Below, in pieces: positions 30,627 to 41,160 of a stretch of 64,000 bases of DNA. Below the pieces are notes generated by a model. The model was not told the DNA's origin, searched no databases, and was given only the letters and a program-made list of their open reading frames with translations. The first letter of the stretch is position 1, and the number at the start of each line of letters is the position of its first letter. Origin of the DNA: Spongiibacteraceae bacterium (GTDB lineage Bacteria > Pseudomonadota > Gammaproteobacteria > Pseudomonadales > Dasaniaceae); assembly GCA_028280715.1 (NCBI GenBank), contig JANQLG010000003.1, positions 1 to 64,000 on the forward strand, read 5' to 3'. The translations under genes were made by a program, and so were the position numbers.

Positions 30627-32045
30627 ATGAAATTATTCCCTGTTTTATTATCAGGTGGTGTAGGAAGCAGATTGTGGCCACTATCCAGGGAGTTAAAGCC
30701 CAAGCAGTTTTTGCCAATGGCGGGCGATATTAGTCTTTTGCAACAGACGCTACAGCGAGCGCATACGATTCCTGATATCTGCTCACCAATCATTGTCTGT
30801 AATGAAGAGCATCGATTCATGGTGGCGGAGCAGTTACGCCAGCAGAATATGGAAGCGTCTTCGATACTGCTGGAACCTGTTGGCAGAAATACTGCGCCAG
30901 CAGTAGCCGTCGCCGCTTTGCAGGCATTAAAAACGGACCCTGCAGCTGTGTTGTTGGTGATGCCTGCTGATCATGTTATTAAAAATGTGGAAGCTTTTAC
31001 TAATGCGGTAAATCGCGGTATTGGGCAAGTTGTTGCCAATCAACTGGTGACATTCGGAATAGTGCCAGAATCGCCTGAAACCGGTTATGGCTATATACGG
31101 TGTGGTGAAAAAGTTGAGCCGGACAGCTTTAGTATTGCTGAATTTGTTGAAAAGCCATCTTTGGATGTAGCCAAAGAATATGTTGCTAGTGGTAAGTATC
31201 TATGGAATAGCGGCATGTTTCTTTTTGCTGCCAAGTCTTACCTTGATGAGTTGGCACAATTTGCACCAGAAATAATTGCTGCGGTAAAACGAGCGCATGA
31301 ATCGGCGATCTGTGATTTGGATTTTATTCGATTAGATGCGAAAGCTTTTTCAGAATGCCCGTCAGATTCTATTGATTATGCCGTTATGGAAAAGACGGGT
31401 AATGGTATCGTTGTGCCACTTGCTTGTGGTTGGAGTGATGTAGGCTCCTGGTCCAGCCTTTGGGATGTAGATGAAAAAGATGAACGTGGTAACGTGATTA
31501 AGGGTGATGTGATCGCTAGCGATAGTGATCACTCCTATGTGCACAGTACTTCGCGTTTGGTAACGACGCTTGGTATTGATGGATTGGTAGTAGTGGAAAC
31601 CGCTGATGCGGTGCTGGTAGCGGATAAAGATCAGGTTCAGGATGTTAAAACCATTGTTAATACGCTAAAGCAGCAGCAACGAGATGAAGTAAGCTTACAT
31701 ACCGTTGTTTATCGCCCTTGGGGATCGTATGAATCATTAGTGATTGCAGAACGTTTTCAGGTTAAACGAATTATTGTTAATCCCGGGCAAAAGTTGTCAT
31801 TACAAATGCATCACCACCGAGCCGAGCATTGGATTGTAGTTAGCGGTACTGCGTTGGTGACACGAGATGAAGAAGAGTTTGTCATAACAGAAGATCAGTC
31901 CACATATATACCGTTGGGGACTAAGCATCGTTTAGCTAATGCAGGCGTTATTCCACTGGAAATCATAGAAGTGCAAAGTGGAAGTTATTTAGGTGAAGAT
32001 GACATAGTACGTTTCGAAGATGTTTATGGACGCAGCCCGTTCTGA
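30627..32045 (+). CDS. manC: Mannose-1-phosphate guanylyltransferase / mannose-6-phosphate isomerase
   Basis: 472 residues, the usual bifunctional type II length (AlgA/ManC/WbpW). The N-terminal nucleotidyltransferase has LSGGVGSRLWPLSRELKPKQ near residue 8 and FVEKPSLDVAKEYV near residue 175; the C-terminal cupin isomerase domain has HHHRAEHWIVVSGTALVTRD near residue 390. It makes GDP-mannose from mannose 1-phosphate. 25 bases after ugd, on the same strand. Confidence 0.95.
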   Translation: MKLFPVLLSGGVGSRLWPLSRELKPKQFLPMAGDISLLQQTLQRAHTIPDICSPIIVCNEEHRFMVAEQLRQQNMEASSILLEPVGRNTAPAVAVAALQALKTDPAAVLLVMPADHVIKNVEAFTNAVNRGIGQVVANQLVTFGIVPESPETGYGYIRCGEKVEPDSFSIAEFVEKPSLDVAKEYVASGKYLWNSGMFLFAAKSYLDELAQFAPEIIAAVKRAHESAICDLDFIRLDAKAFSECPSDSIDYAVMEKTGNGIVVPLACGWSDVGSWSSLWDVDEKDERGNVIKGDVIASDSDHSYVHSTSRLVTTLGIDGLVVVETADAVLVADKDQVQDVKTIVNTLKQQQRDEVSLHTVVYRPWGSYESLVIAERFQVKRIIVNPGQKLSLQMHHHRAEHWIVVSGTALVTRDEEEFVITEDQSTYIPLGTKHRLANAGVIPLEIIEVQSGSYLGEDDIVRFEDVYGRSPF

Positions 32046-32101
32046 TCTCTAAATGAAAAATTTTTAGTAGTTACTTTTTAGTATTTAAATAGGATATTTC
32101 C

Positions 32102-32935
32102 ATGATTAAAAAATGCTTATTTCCCGTTGCCGGATATGGCACACGATTTTTACCGGCTACTAAATCCATGCCGAAGGAAATGTTGCCAGTGGTTAATAAG
32201 CCTCTGGTGCAATACGGTGTAGAGGAAGCGATTGCTGCTGGTATGGATCAAATGGCAATGGTAACTGGTCGAGGCAAGCGGGCGATCACAGATCATTTTG
32301 ATATCAGCTATGAGCTGGAGCATCAAATTGCGGGCACCTCCAAAGAAATTTATCTGGATAGCATTCGTGGCGTTTTAGATCAGGCTAGTTTTACGATGAC
32401 TCGTCAACGTGAAATGAAGGGATTGGGGCATGCGATTCTTACTGGTGAAACGCTAATAGGTAATGAACCTTTTGGGGTTATTCTTTCCGATGACTTGTGT
32501 CTGAATGATGGTGAGAGTGTGTTGCAGCAGATGGTTAATCTGTATAAGCAGTTTCGCTGCAGCATTGTTGCCATTCAGGAAGTACCAAAAGAGGAAGTGT
32601 ACAAGTATGGTGTCATTTCGGGGGAAGCTCTAAAGGATGGCCTTTACCGTGTTGATGATATGGTGGAGAAGCCTTCGGTTGAAGAAGCGCCTTCCAACTT
32701 GGCGATTATCGGTCGTTATATTCTAACCCCTGATATTTTTGACATTATTCGTGATACTGCCCCTGGTAAGGGTGGAGAAGTGCAGTTAACGGATGCTTTG
32801 CTGAAGCAGGCTAAAAATGGTTGCGTTATGGCATATAAATTTGAAGGTAAGCGATTCGATTGCGGTAGTGTTGATGGTTTTGTGGAAGCCACTAACTACG
32901 TTTACGAAAATATATATAAACACAGCATTAATTAA
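32102..32935 (+). CDS. galU: UTP-glucose-1-phosphate uridylyltransferase
   Basis: 277 residues with the signature FPVAGYGTRFLPATKSMPKE near the N-terminus, and further on ILSDDLCLNDGESVLQQMV and IIGRYILTPDIFDIIRDTAP. It makes UDP-glucose, the substrate for Ugd encoded nearby. A TAGGATATTTCC ribosome binding region stands before the ATG. Confidence 0.95.
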   Translation: MIKKCLFPVAGYGTRFLPATKSMPKEMLPVVNKPLVQYGVEEAIAAGMDQMAMVTGRGKRAITDHFDISYELEHQIAGTSKEIYLDSIRGVLDQASFTMTRQREMKGLGHAILTGETLIGNEPFGVILSDDLCLNDGESVLQQMVNLYKQFRCSIVAIQEVPKEEVYKYGVISGEALKDGLYRVDDMVEKPSVEEAPSNLAIIGRYILTPDIFDIIRDTAPGKGGEVQLTDALLKQAKNGCVMAYKFEGKRFDCGSVDGFVEATNYVYENIYKHSIN

Positions 32936-32953
32936 TCTGCTAAGGATTTCAGT

Positions 32954-34318
32954 GTGAGTCGCGAGTTAAGTTGTTTCAAAGCCTATGATGTCCGTGGTCG
33001 AATTCCCGATGAGTTAAATACGGATATTGCTTATTCTATTGGCCGAGCTTATGCTCAGGTGGTTGAGCCGAAAAAGGTTGTTGTTGGTCATGATATTCGT
33101 CTGACCAGTGAAGATATTAAGCAAGCCTTAGCACAAGGCTTAATGGATTCAGGTGTTGATGTTTATGATATTGGCCAATGTGGTACTGAAGAAATTTACT
33201 TTGCTACTTTTTATGCTGACATGGATGGGGGCATTGCTGTAACGGCAAGTCATAATCCTAAAGATTACAATGGAATGAAATTTGTGCGTGAGGGTTCCAA
33301 ACCTATTAGTGGTGATACCGGGTTGTTAGATATTAAGCATTTGGCGGAGCAAAATACTTTTCCTTATGTTACAAAAAAGGGAGAGTGCTTTTCGCTCAAT
33401 ACTGCGGATGCCTATGTTGATCACCTCTTGTCCTATGTTGATCGTTCAACATTAAAACCGTTAAAGATAGTTGTTAATGCTGGAAATGGTGGTGCTGGAG
33501 CTGTCATAGATAGGCTGGAGACGTTGAGTGTTGAAAAGGCTTTGCCCTTCGAGTTTATAAAAATTCATCACGAGGCTGATGGGAATTTTCCCAATGGTGT
33601 GCCGAATCCTCTGCTGGAAGAAAATAGAACAGTAACGATCAGTGCTGTAAAAGAACATGATGCAGATTTGGGGGTTGCCTGGGATGGTGATTTTGATCGT
33701 TGTTTTTTCTTCGATGAAAATGGTAATTTTATTGAAGGCTATTATGTGGTTGGTCTCCTGGCCGAGGCGTTTTTATCAAAAAACTCTGACGAGAAAGTTG
33801 TCCACGATCCAAGGTTAACGTGGAATACCATTGATATTGTTGAAGCAAATGGTGGCTCTGCTGTACAGAGTAAAACAGGTCACGCCTTTATCAAAGAACG
33901 TATGCGTTTGGAAAATGCTATTTATGGTGGTGAGATGAGTGCGCACCATTATTTTCGTGATTTTGCCTATTGTGATAGTGGTATGATTCCATGGTTGTTG
34001 GTAGCACAACTCATAGCAACCAGAGGTAAGCCGCTTTCGGAGTTAGTGAAAGAGCGTATGCGTGCTTACCCTTGCAGTGGTGAAATTAACAGCCGAATCG
34101 AAAATCCTGCAGTGGCTATTGCAAAAGTAAAAGAGCATTTTTCTGGGCGGGAAATTGATCAGGATGAAACGGATGGTGTGAGTATGGTATTTGACGATTG
34201 GCGTTTTAATTTACGAATGTCAAATACCGAGCCTGTTGTTAGGTTAAATGTTGAAAGCAGGGGTGATCAGGCGTTGATGAACAATAAAACGGCTGAAATA
34301 TTAGCTTTATTAGCCTAA
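32954..34318 (+). CDS. manB: Phosphomannomutase/phosphoglucomutase
   Basis: 454 residues from a GTG start. Alpha-D-phosphohexomutase family (AlgC/ManB/CpsG): phosphoserine loop [19 protein letters not shown] near residue 100, metal-binding DGDFDRC near residue 245, sugar-binding [10 protein letters not shown] near residue 325 and phosphate-binding [15 protein letters not shown] near the C-terminus. It interconverts mannose or glucose 6- and 1-phosphates for ManC and GalU. Last of the ugd-manC-galU-manB run; convergent with the next gene. Confidence 0.95.
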   Translation: MSRELSCFKAYDVRGRIPDELNTDIAYSIGRAYAQVVEPKKVVVGHDIRLTSEDIKQALAQGLMDSGVDVYDIGQCGTEEIYFATFYADMDGGIAVTASHNPKDYNGMKFVREGSKPISGDTGLLDIKHLAEQNTFPYVTKKGECFSLNTADAYVDHLLSYVDRSTLKPLKIVVNAGNGGAGAVIDRLETLSVEKALPFEFIKIHHEADGNFPNGVPNPLLEENRTVTISAVKEHDADLGVAWDGDFDRCFFFDENGNFIEGYYVVGLLAEAFLSKNSDEKVVHDPRLTWNTIDIVEANGGSAVQSKTGHAFIKERMRLENAIYGGEMSAHHYFRDFAYCDSGMIPWLLVAQLIATRGKPLSELVKERMRAYPCSGEINSRIENPAVAIAKVKEHFSGREIDQDETDGVSMVFDDWRFNLRMSNTEPVVRLNVESRGDQALMNNKTAEILALLA

Positions 34319-34349
34319 TCTATCTAAGTTTTTGTTCTTTTGCTCCCTG

Positions 34350-35627
34350 TTAAAGTCTGCCGTCAACGAGGTTGCTGGGAAATAGGTATTTAATATCAAA
34401 TACTACTCCATTGTTTTTGGTTAACTGTCTGATTTTTTCCATGCCTAGTTGTTTAAATTGATCATGGGCAACAGCGATCACAATAGCATCGTAGTGGTTA
34501 TCTTTTAATGATTCTGCTAGTTGAATATCAAATTCTTTGTGCGCTTCTTCTTTTGATACCCAGGGTTCATAAACATCTACATTGGCATTACAGGCTTGCA
34601 GTTCATCAATGATGTCGGTTACACGAGTATTTCTTAGGTCTGGGCAGTTTTCCTTAAAAGCTAACCCCAAAATTAAAATGTTGGCATCAACAATATGCAG
34701 CCGTTTTTGGGTCATTAATCGCATTACTTCCGTGGCAACCATAACGCCCATTTGATCGTTTGTTCGTCGGCTAGCTGAGATGATTTCTGGGTGGTAACCG
34801 GTAAGTTCTGCCTTGTGTACCAAATAGTAGGGGTCGACACCGATACAGTGCCCTCCAACTAATCCTGGTCTAAAAGGAAGAAAATTCCATTTTGTGCCAG
34901 CGGCTTTCAGCACATCTTCTGTGTCTATATCAAGCCGTTTAAAAATCATGGCCAGTTCATTGATAAGTGCGATATTGGTGTCGCGTTGCGTGTTTTCAAT
35001 AACTTTGCAAGCTTCGGCAACTTTTATACTACTGGCTTTATAAGTGCCTACGGTAACAATGCTGTTATACAGCTCGTCGACATATTCAGCGATATCGCTG
35101 GTTGAGCCAGAGGTGACTTTAACAATATTAGTTAAGCGTCTTTCTTTATCGCCAGGGTTGATACGCTCGGGGCTATAGCCAGCGTAAAAATCTTTGTTGA
35201 ATGCGAGCCCTGATTCCTCTTCAATGATTGGGATACATATTTCTTCAGTACATCCTGGGTAAACAGTCGATTCATAAATAACAATGTTATCTTTGGTAAT
35301 GACGCCGCCGACAAGTTGTGAGGCCTTGCGAAGAGGAGATAAGTCTGGTTGTTTTCCTTCATCAATGGGGGTGGGGACGGTGATGATATACACATCACAA
35401 TCTAAAAGATCTTTGGGGTTGCTGGTAAAGATCGCGTGCTTGGCCTTTGCAAGTTCTTCGTTATCTGTTTCAAGTGTATGGTCATGGCCGTCATTAAGCT
35501 CATTGATACGTTGCTGATTGATATCAAACCCTGTACAGCGTAATTGCTTGCCAAATTCAACCGCCAGAGGCAGGCCAACATAACCTAAACCAATAATGGC
35601 AACATGCGGTTGTTGTGGTAGTGGCAT
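34350..35627 (-). CDS. UDP-N-acetylhexosamine 6-dehydrogenase, TviB/WbpA type
   Basis: 425 residues. UDP-sugar dehydrogenase family: IIGLGYVGLPLAVEFGKQ at the N-terminus, YESTVYPGCTEEICIPIIEE, the KVIENTQRDTNIALINELA segment, catalytic Cys in LVGGHCIGVDPYYLVHKAEL near residue 265, and LGLAFKENCPDLRNTRVTD. The sequence is of the TviB/WbpA/Wbp O class acting on UDP-GlcNAc or UDP-GalNAc rather than UDP-glucose, giving an N-acetylhexosaminuronic acid donor. A second uronate source beside ugd. AAGGAA is the ribosome binding site. 28 bases downstream of pgi. Confidence 0.9.
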   Translation of the reverse strand: MPLPQQPHVAIIGLGYVGLPLAVEFGKQLRCTGFDINQQRINELNDGHDHTLETDNEELAKAKHAIFTSNPKDLLDCDVYIITVPTPIDEGKQPDLSPLRKASQLVGGVITKDNIVIYESTVYPGCTEEICIPIIEEESGLAFNKDFYAGYSPERINPGDKERRLTNIVKVTSGSTSDIAEYVDELYNSIVTVGTYKASSIKVAEACKVIENTQRDTNIALINELAMIFKRLDIDTEDVLKAAGTKWNFLPFRPGLVGGHCIGVDPYYLVHKAELTGYHPEIISASRRTNDQMGVMVATEVMRLMTQKRLHIVDANILILGLAFKENCPDLRNTRVTDIIDELQACNANVDVYEPWVSKEEAHKEFDIQLAESLKDNHYDAIVIAVAHDQFKQLGMEKIRQLTKNNGVVFDIKYLFPSNLVDGRL

Positions 35628-35655
35628 AATATAAATTCCTTATTTAATAACTGGA

Positions 35656-37281
35656 TTACAAAGTTGTATTGTTCGAATAATCTTCAAGAGCTTGTTTGGT
35701 GGCAGGGTTATTAATGCTGCTAATAGCACCTGTATTGGTGATGGCAGAATAAATCGTTGATGAAATAGTTTTGCCTAGCTCGACTCCCCACTGATCAAAA
35801 GCGTTGATATTCCATATAACGCTTGAGCAAAAGACGCGGTGCTCATAAAGTGCAATTAGTGCTCCGAGTGTCTTCGCGGAGAGTTCTTTCATCGTAATGA
35901 TTGTTGATGGCCGGTTTCCCGGTATAAATTTGTGATGGGTGAGAGTGTTGCTAACCTCTTCCTCGGTTGATGGCTGTTGTCCGTCCATCAATGCTTCTGC
36001 CTGTGCCAAGCAGTTGGCAATCATATGTTGGTGTTGGTTTTTATCTTGAGCGCCGCTATTAAGCGGTAAGATAAAATCAACAGGAATTAGCTGTGTTCCC
36101 TGATGAAGTAACTGATGAAAGGAGTGTTGACCATTGGTGCCAGCTGCTCCCCATATTACCGGGCATGTTGGGTAGGTAATTTGATTCCCTTGTAGGTCGA
36201 TGCTTTTGCCGTTGCTCTCCATAATCAGCTGTTGCATATGGTCGGTGAATAATCTGAGCCTATGGCAATAGGGTAGTATGGCGTGACTTTGGCAGCCCCA
36301 GAAGTTGGTATACCAGACTTCCAGTAGGGCCATCAATGCCGGCATATTCTGCTCTAGAGATGTGCTTGTAAAATGCAAATCCATTGCCTTGGCGCCAGCG
36401 AGAAGCTCTTCGAATTTATCCCAACCTAGAGCAATGGCAACGGGTAGACCAATAGCCGACCAAAGCGAGTATCTTCCGCCCACCCAATCCCACATGGGCA
36501 GGACATTTTCCTCTTTTATGTTGAATTCGAGACAGCGTTCAGGTTTGGAGGATATGGCAATAAAGTGGTTTCCAAGGTCAGTGTTCTCACCAGCTGTTGC
36601 TTTGAGCCAGTTTCTGGCAGCTTTTGCATTAGTGAGGGTTTCTAGTGTAGTCCATGACTTAGAGGCTACGATAAAGAGTGTTGTTGCAGGAGTAAGTGAG
36701 GATAGTGTTCCTTCAAGGTCTGATGGATCGATGTTAGATACGAAATGAAGTCTAATGGGATTTTCCTGGTTGGGCAGTAGTGCGTCCACCACCATTTTGG
36801 GGCCTAGGTCTGATCCGCCAATTCCGATGCTGACAACATCTGTAATGGGAGTTCTCCGAAAGCCTTTCCATGACTTGCTTCTAATCTGTTTTGCGATCAT
36901 TTGCATGCGTTCGTTGCATGCACGGATTTGATCTTGTTGTTCCTTGTTTCCTGCAGAGCCTCGTAAGGCCATATGTAGTGCTGGCCGGTTTTCGGTGATA
37001 TTGACATTGTTTCCAGCAAAGAGATCGCGAATGCGGTCTTCGACCTGTGCTTCCTTTGCTAGTGTAATTAGTAGCGATTTTATGCCGTCATCCCAGTGTT
37101 GGCGTGAAAAGTTGGCTGTTAATCCGGCTGCCTGGACAGTAAAGTCGTTGCCGCGGCTTGGAGAGGTGGCAAAGTGGCTTCTTAAAGGGCTATCCTTCAC
37201 GAGTTCAGCTTTTTCTAGCAGTGTGTTCCACGAGGGCCAAGGTGGTCTGGTAGCAGGTTGGTCTGTTAAATTCTCAGGCAT
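35656..37281 (-). CDS. pgi: Glucose-6-phosphate isomerase
   Basis: 541 residues from the ATG at 37281 (a GTG four codons earlier is possible; neither has a clear ribosome binding site). Family motifs: VVSIGIGGSDLGPKMVVDAL near residue 148, TTLFIVASKSWTTLETLTNA near residue 200, the catalytic region GAAGTNGQHSFHQLLHQGTQ near residue 375 and a C-terminal Lys-containing segment QWGVELGK. It links fructose 6-phosphate to glucose 6-phosphate. Placed with a sugar-nucleotide gene rather than other glycolysis genes, hinting at a role in polymer precursor supply. Confidence 0.95.
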   Translation of the reverse strand: MPENLTDQPATRPPWPSWNTLLEKAELVKDSPLRSHFATSPSRGNDFTVQAAGLTANFSRQHWDDGIKSLLITLAKEAQVEDRIRDLFAGNNVNITENRPALHMALRGSAGNKEQQDQIRACNERMQMIAKQIRSKSWKGFRRTPITDVVSIGIGGSDLGPKMVVDALLPNQENPIRLHFVSNIDPSDLEGTLSSLTPATTLFIVASKSWTTLETLTNAKAARNWLKATAGENTDLGNHFIAISSKPERCLEFNIKEENVLPMWDWVGGRYSLWSAIGLPVAIALGWDKFEELLAGAKAMDLHFTSTSLEQNMPALMALLEVWYTNFWGCQSHAILPYCHRLRLFTDHMQQLIMESNGKSIDLQGNQITYPTCPVIWGAAGTNGQHSFHQLLHQGTQLIPVDFILPLNSGAQDKNQHQHMIANCLAQAEALMDGQQPSTEEEVSNTLTHHKFIPGNRPSTIITMKELSAKTLGALIALYEHRVFCSSVIWNINAFDQWGVELGKTISSTIYSAITNTGAISSINNPATKQALEDYSNNTTL

Positions 37282-37517
37282 GTAATAATTCACTTGTAGA
37301 CTGTTGTCGCGGGATAATTAATCCGCTTAGTAATAATTCCCAATATAATTCATCGTAATCATAATGGGCTAGATTAAAATAGCGTAATTTTTAACTTTCC
37401 TATGAGCGTTCTGCCTTTTAAAAAAATATAAGTATGTCTCCGCAAGGTGTACGATACACAGTGGCTGCTAATATCATGAAGATAGTTTTTAAAAATTGAG
37501 GTGTAAGGCCAAATCAC

Positions 37518-38921
37518 GTGCATATTCGAATTTTTAATCATTACATTAAATTACCTTACGTCTACTTGTCATTGATAGAAACCGTCGTTTTGGCTGTTTG
37601 TGCTTATGTGACGGTGGCTCCTGGTGCCCCCGGGCTGATTACGTCATCACTAGATGCGTTGAGTTTTCAGTATGCGGTGGTATTTGCTTTGGTTTTGATG
37701 TGCTCAACCTATGCAATGGGGGTGTATGGCTCAGGAGTTACCGAAGGGTTCGGTAGTATGCTGATACGCAGTGTAGTGAGTTATTGCTTGCTGGGTGCTG
37801 CAGCGATGGTGGTGCTGGAGACGCTAGTGCAGGAGCTCAATATTGGCAGAGAGGTCCTTTTTATAACAGTCAGCTCTTCACTCGCTATCGTGCTGGCTTT
37901 GAGGTGGATTTTTTACTCCATCGTAGATATGGATCTGTTAAAGAACAGAATATTAATTCTGGGGGCTGGACAGAAGGCTAAGTTGTTGCAGCAATACTAT
38001 GAATCGGGGGATTTCGTAGGAAGCTTAATCGTTGGCTGTGCCAGTATTGGCGATAATATTGAGGAAGGTCTGGAGCAAAAGGTTATTTCAACATCAGATA
38101 ATGTTGAGCATATTGTCAATCGGTTTAAGGTGGATGAAATTGTCGTTGCTTTGGATGAGAGGCGTAAAGATAAAGGCAGTCGTTACCCGATCAATCAATT
38201 GCTTACTTGTAAATTGAAAGGGGCCAAAGTCATCGAGCTGGTCGAGTTTTACGAGAGAGAGCTTGCCAAGATTGACCTGAACGAGGTTACATCCAGCTGG
38301 ATGGTGTTTGGGCAGCAGTTTCGATATAGCCGAATGCGAGATTACTTTAAGCGATTTGTCGATGCCATATTGAGCATACTTTTAATGACCTTGGCTTGGC
38401 CTTTTATGCTCATGACCGCGTTAGCTGTTTTTGTGGAGAGCGGTGCTCCTATCATTTACAAGCAGCAAAGGGTTGGATACAGAGGAAAGCAGTTTGAAAT
38501 CTACAAGTTCAGGAGTATGCGCCAGGATGCAGAAAAGGATGGTAAAGCGGTTTGGGCAAAGAAAAATGATAATCGTGTTACCAAAGTTGGCGCGTTTATC
38601 CGTAATACACGCTTGGATGAACTACCACAGATCGTCAATGTACTTAAGGGCGATATGAGTTTTGTTGGTCCGAGGCCTGAAAGACAGCAGTTTGTTCAGG
38701 AGCTAAGTGAAAAATTGCCATATTATGACATTCGTCATCAAGTTAAACCTGGATTAATGGGTTGGGCTCAATTGAATTATCCTTACGGTGCATCTGTTGA
38801 GGATGCCGCTGAAAAGCTGACGTACGATTTATATTATGTAAAAAATCACAGTGTTTTACTGGATTTATTAATTATCGTACAAAGTGTAGAAGTGATATTG
38901 TTGGGTAAAGGGGTAAGATGA
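37518..38921 (+). CDS. Polyprenyl-phosphate sugar-1-phosphate transferase (XrtA/EpsB type)
   Basis: 467 residues from a GTG start. Four N-terminal membrane helices (about 15-130), a cytosolic Rossmann-like CoA-binding segment ([20 protein letters not shown] near 145), a further hydrophobic hairpin near 280-305, and the C-terminal bacterial sugar transferase domain: [40 protein letters not shown] and [15 protein letters not shown]. It loads the first sugar phosphate on undecaprenyl phosphate to start repeat-unit assembly. The architecture matches the PEP-CTERM/exosortase-associated transferases (TIGR03013-like). First gene of the exopolysaccharide locus, divergent from pgi. Confidence 0.93.
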   Translation: MHIRIFNHYIKLPYVYLSLIETVVLAVCAYVTVAPGAPGLITSSLDALSFQYAVVFALVLMCSTYAMGVYGSGVTEGFGSMLIRSVVSYCLLGAAAMVVLETLVQELNIGREVLFITVSSSLAIVLALRWIFYSIVDMDLLKNRILILGAGQKAKLLQQYYESGDFVGSLIVGCASIGDNIEEGLEQKVISTSDNVEHIVNRFKVDEIVVALDERRKDKGSRYPINQLLTCKLKGAKVIELVEFYERELAKIDLNEVTSSWMVFGQQFRYSRMRDYFKRFVDAILSILLMTLAWPFMLMTALAVFVESGAPIIYKQQRVGYRGKQFEIYKFRSMRQDAEKDGKAVWAKKNDNRVTKVGAFIRNTRLDELPQIVNVLKGDMSFVGPRPERQQFVQELSEKLPYYDIRHQVKPGLMGWAQLNYPYGASVEDAAEKLTYDLYYVKNHSVLLDLLIIVQSVEVILLGKGVR

Positions 38922-38976
38922 AGCTATTTAGCTCGGATATATTGGTCTTAAGTCTTATTTTGCGGGAAATAAAATC

Positions 38977-39615
38977 ATGATAAAGATAGAAAAGCTATTC
39001 TGTTTAGTTCCGCAGAGTTTTTTACTGCTAGCGCTTTCTCTTATGTATGGGTGTGCATCCTCAGGTGGTGCGGTCATGTCGCCTGCCGATTTGCCGACAT
39101 ATTCTGAGCAGGAATACAAAATAGGCGTGGGCGATACAATAAGGGTGGATGTTTGGGGTAATGATAACCTTTCATTGGAGGTGCCTGTTCGTCCTGACGG
39201 AAAGATCTCAATGTCGTTGATTGGGGATGTGCTTGCCGCTGATAATAGCGCCGAAGAACTGGCAGAAAATATCAAAAACTTGTTGCTTAAATATATCAAG
39301 AACCCACAGGTCACAGTAATAGTAACCAACCCGAGTAGTTCTGATTTTCAGCAACGAATTCGTGTAACGGGTGCAGTTACAAACCCTCAATCAGTGCCCT
39401 ATAGAAAGGGTATGACGGTATTGGATTTAGTGCTTATGGCGGGTGGGCCTAATGAGTTTGCACTGCCGAATAATGCCAAGCTTTACCGAAAATCTGAAGG
39501 CCAGGTTAAAGTTTATCCAATTTATCTAGATGATATTTTGAGGGACGGTGAGCTTCAGACCAACTACATGTTAGTTCCTTCGGATATTGTCACAGTGCCT
39601 GAGAGATCTTTCTAA
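38977..39615 (+). CDS. Outer-membrane polysaccharide export lipoprotein
   Basis: 212 residues. A signal peptide with a lipobox (LSLMYGC, Cys near residue 26) is followed by a poly-export (Wza-like) domain, EYKIGVGDTIRVDVWGNDNL, and a SLBB-type domain, RIRVTGAVTNPQSVPYRKGM. Shorter than Wza, consistent with XrtA-system export proteins. It forms part of the exit pore for the polymer. 55 bases after the transferase gene, 21 before the chain-length gene. Confidence 0.92.
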   Translation: MIKIEKLFCLVPQSFLLLALSLMYGCASSGGAVMSPADLPTYSEQEYKIGVGDTIRVDVWGNDNLSLEVPVRPDGKISMSLIGDVLAADNSAEELAENIKNLLLKYIKNPQVTVIVTNPSSSDFQQRIRVTGAVTNPQSVPYRKGMTVLDLVLMAGGPNEFALPNNAKLYRKSEGQVKVYPIYLDDILRDGELQTNYMLVPSDIVTVPERSF

Positions 39616-39636
39616 CTTTCTGCTTGAGTTTTAGCT

Positions 39637-41160
39637 ATGGATACAACCTTTATTATAGAAATTGTCAGGGCGGTCTGGAGAGAGATCATACTCTGGCGTT
39701 TTTGGGTGGTAGCCGTTTTTCTTTTAATTACCTTTTCCTTGTTAGGTATAGGTTTTTACTGGCCAGAGCGGTATCAGACGGAAGCCACTTTGTATGCAGA
39801 TAATAAAAATATTATTGAGCCTCTTTTGGAAGGGCGTGCAGAGGTTACCGAAACTGATCATTCAAGACAGGCAAGAGAGATTATATATACTCGACGTATT
39901 CTGTCCCAGGTAGCAGAGAAAGTTGGTTTGCTGAACCAGAATTCTAGTGATCAAGCCAGAGAGGCGGTCATTAACAAACTTAGAGCAAATATAACGATAG
40001 AAAATGTTGGAAGGGAATATTTTCGCGTAATTTATTCTGATAGAGATCAGGAATATTCTTTTAGCGTTTTAAATGCTGCCATAGAGACGTTCATTGCGGA
40101 TTCATCTAATCAGCGGCGTCAGGAAAGTAGAAGTGCGTATGAATTTATAGATCAGCAAGTAGAGGCATATAAACGACAATTACTGGTTGCTGAAAAACAA
40201 TTAAAAGATTTTAGAGCTGGTAATTTGGATGGAGACTCACAGTCCGTTACAAGAAAAATAGAACAGTTGCGCTCAGAAATAGAAGAGTTGAAATTATCAA
40301 TTGATGAAACTGAGGCTAAACGGCGATCCATTCGAGAGCAAATTAACAATGAATCAGAATATTTAACAGCAAAGGGAAAGTTGGATGAGGAAGTTGGTCG
40401 GCTTGAAGTGTTAAATAATCAGCTGGATTCCTTGAGATTGGTTTATCAAGAGACATACCCTGATATTGTTTCACTTAAGCAGCAAATTTCTGCACAAGAG
40501 CTCGTTATTGAATCATTGCGCAGTGGTGATAGATATGCGTCGCGCTTGTCACAATCAGAGTCAGTAGAAAACCCGTTATACGAAGAGCTTCGTGTTAGAG
40601 GGTCAGAAATAGAACTGGACCTTAATAGCTTGCGTAAGAGAAAGGAAGCGATAGAAAGAATATTGGAAGAAGAGTTCAAGCGTGCTGAACGGGTGGCTGA
40701 AAATGAGGCAGAATTATCAGAGTTAGTTCGTGATTATGATGTGACGCGCGAAATTTATGAGGAAATGTTAGGTAGGAAGGAAAAAGCTCGCTTATCAATG
40801 ACCTTGGATGTTGAAGGTCAGGGTATAAATTTTAAAATCCAAGAACCGCCAGTTTATCCGATCCAGCCGTCAGGTTTAAGATTTGTACATTTTATGTTGG
40901 TAGCACCTATTTTGGGCTTTATTGTGTCTTTAGGGTTGATTATTTTCTATGTGCTGGTTGATCCAAGGTTGCGTTCGGTTTCTATGCTGGAATCTATGAT
41001 GCCGGATAATGTTGAAATTCTTGCAGAAATACCGCATATAAACACCACACTAAGTAAACGTTTGATTAGAACAGATATGGTTGTGATTCTGGTTGTGTGT
41101 TTGCTGGCCGCAGGGCTTTATATTGGTATTACGTGGTTGCGATTAAGTGGCGGCATTTAG
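39637..41160 (+). CDS. Polysaccharide chain-length determinant (Wzz-type, XrtA system)
   Basis: 507 residues. Membrane helices at about 20-40 and 415-440, with a third hydrophobic stretch near 475-495; a long periplasmic coiled coil lies between (about 165-390, EKQLKDFRAG, KIEQLRSEIEELKLSIDETE, ERILEEEFKRAERVAENEAE). The Pro-rich PPVYPIQPSG before the second helix is typical of Wzz/PCP proteins. It sets chain length and connects to the cytosolic kinase-like partner. No kinase domain is attached; the next gene, in direct contact, supplies it. Confidence 0.92.
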   Translation: MDTTFIIEIVRAVWREIILWRFWVVAVFLLITFSLLGIGFYWPERYQTEATLYADNKNIIEPLLEGRAEVTETDHSRQAREIIYTRRILSQVAEKVGLLNQNSSDQAREAVINKLRANITIENVGREYFRVIYSDRDQEYSFSVLNAAIETFIADSSNQRRQESRSAYEFIDQQVEAYKRQLLVAEKQLKDFRAGNLDGDSQSVTRKIEQLRSEIEELKLSIDETEAKRRSIREQINNESEYLTAKGKLDEEVGRLEVLNNQLDSLRLVYQETYPDIVSLKQQISAQELVIESLRSGDRYASRLSQSESVENPLYEELRVRGSEIELDLNSLRKRKEAIERILEEEFKRAERVAENEAELSELVRDYDVTREIYEEMLGRKEKARLSMTLDVEGQGINFKIQEPPVYPIQPSGLRFVHFMLVAPILGFIVSLGLIIFYVLVDPRLRSVSMLESMMPDNVEILAEIPHINTTLSKRLIRTDMVVILVVCLLAAGLYIGITWLRLSGGI

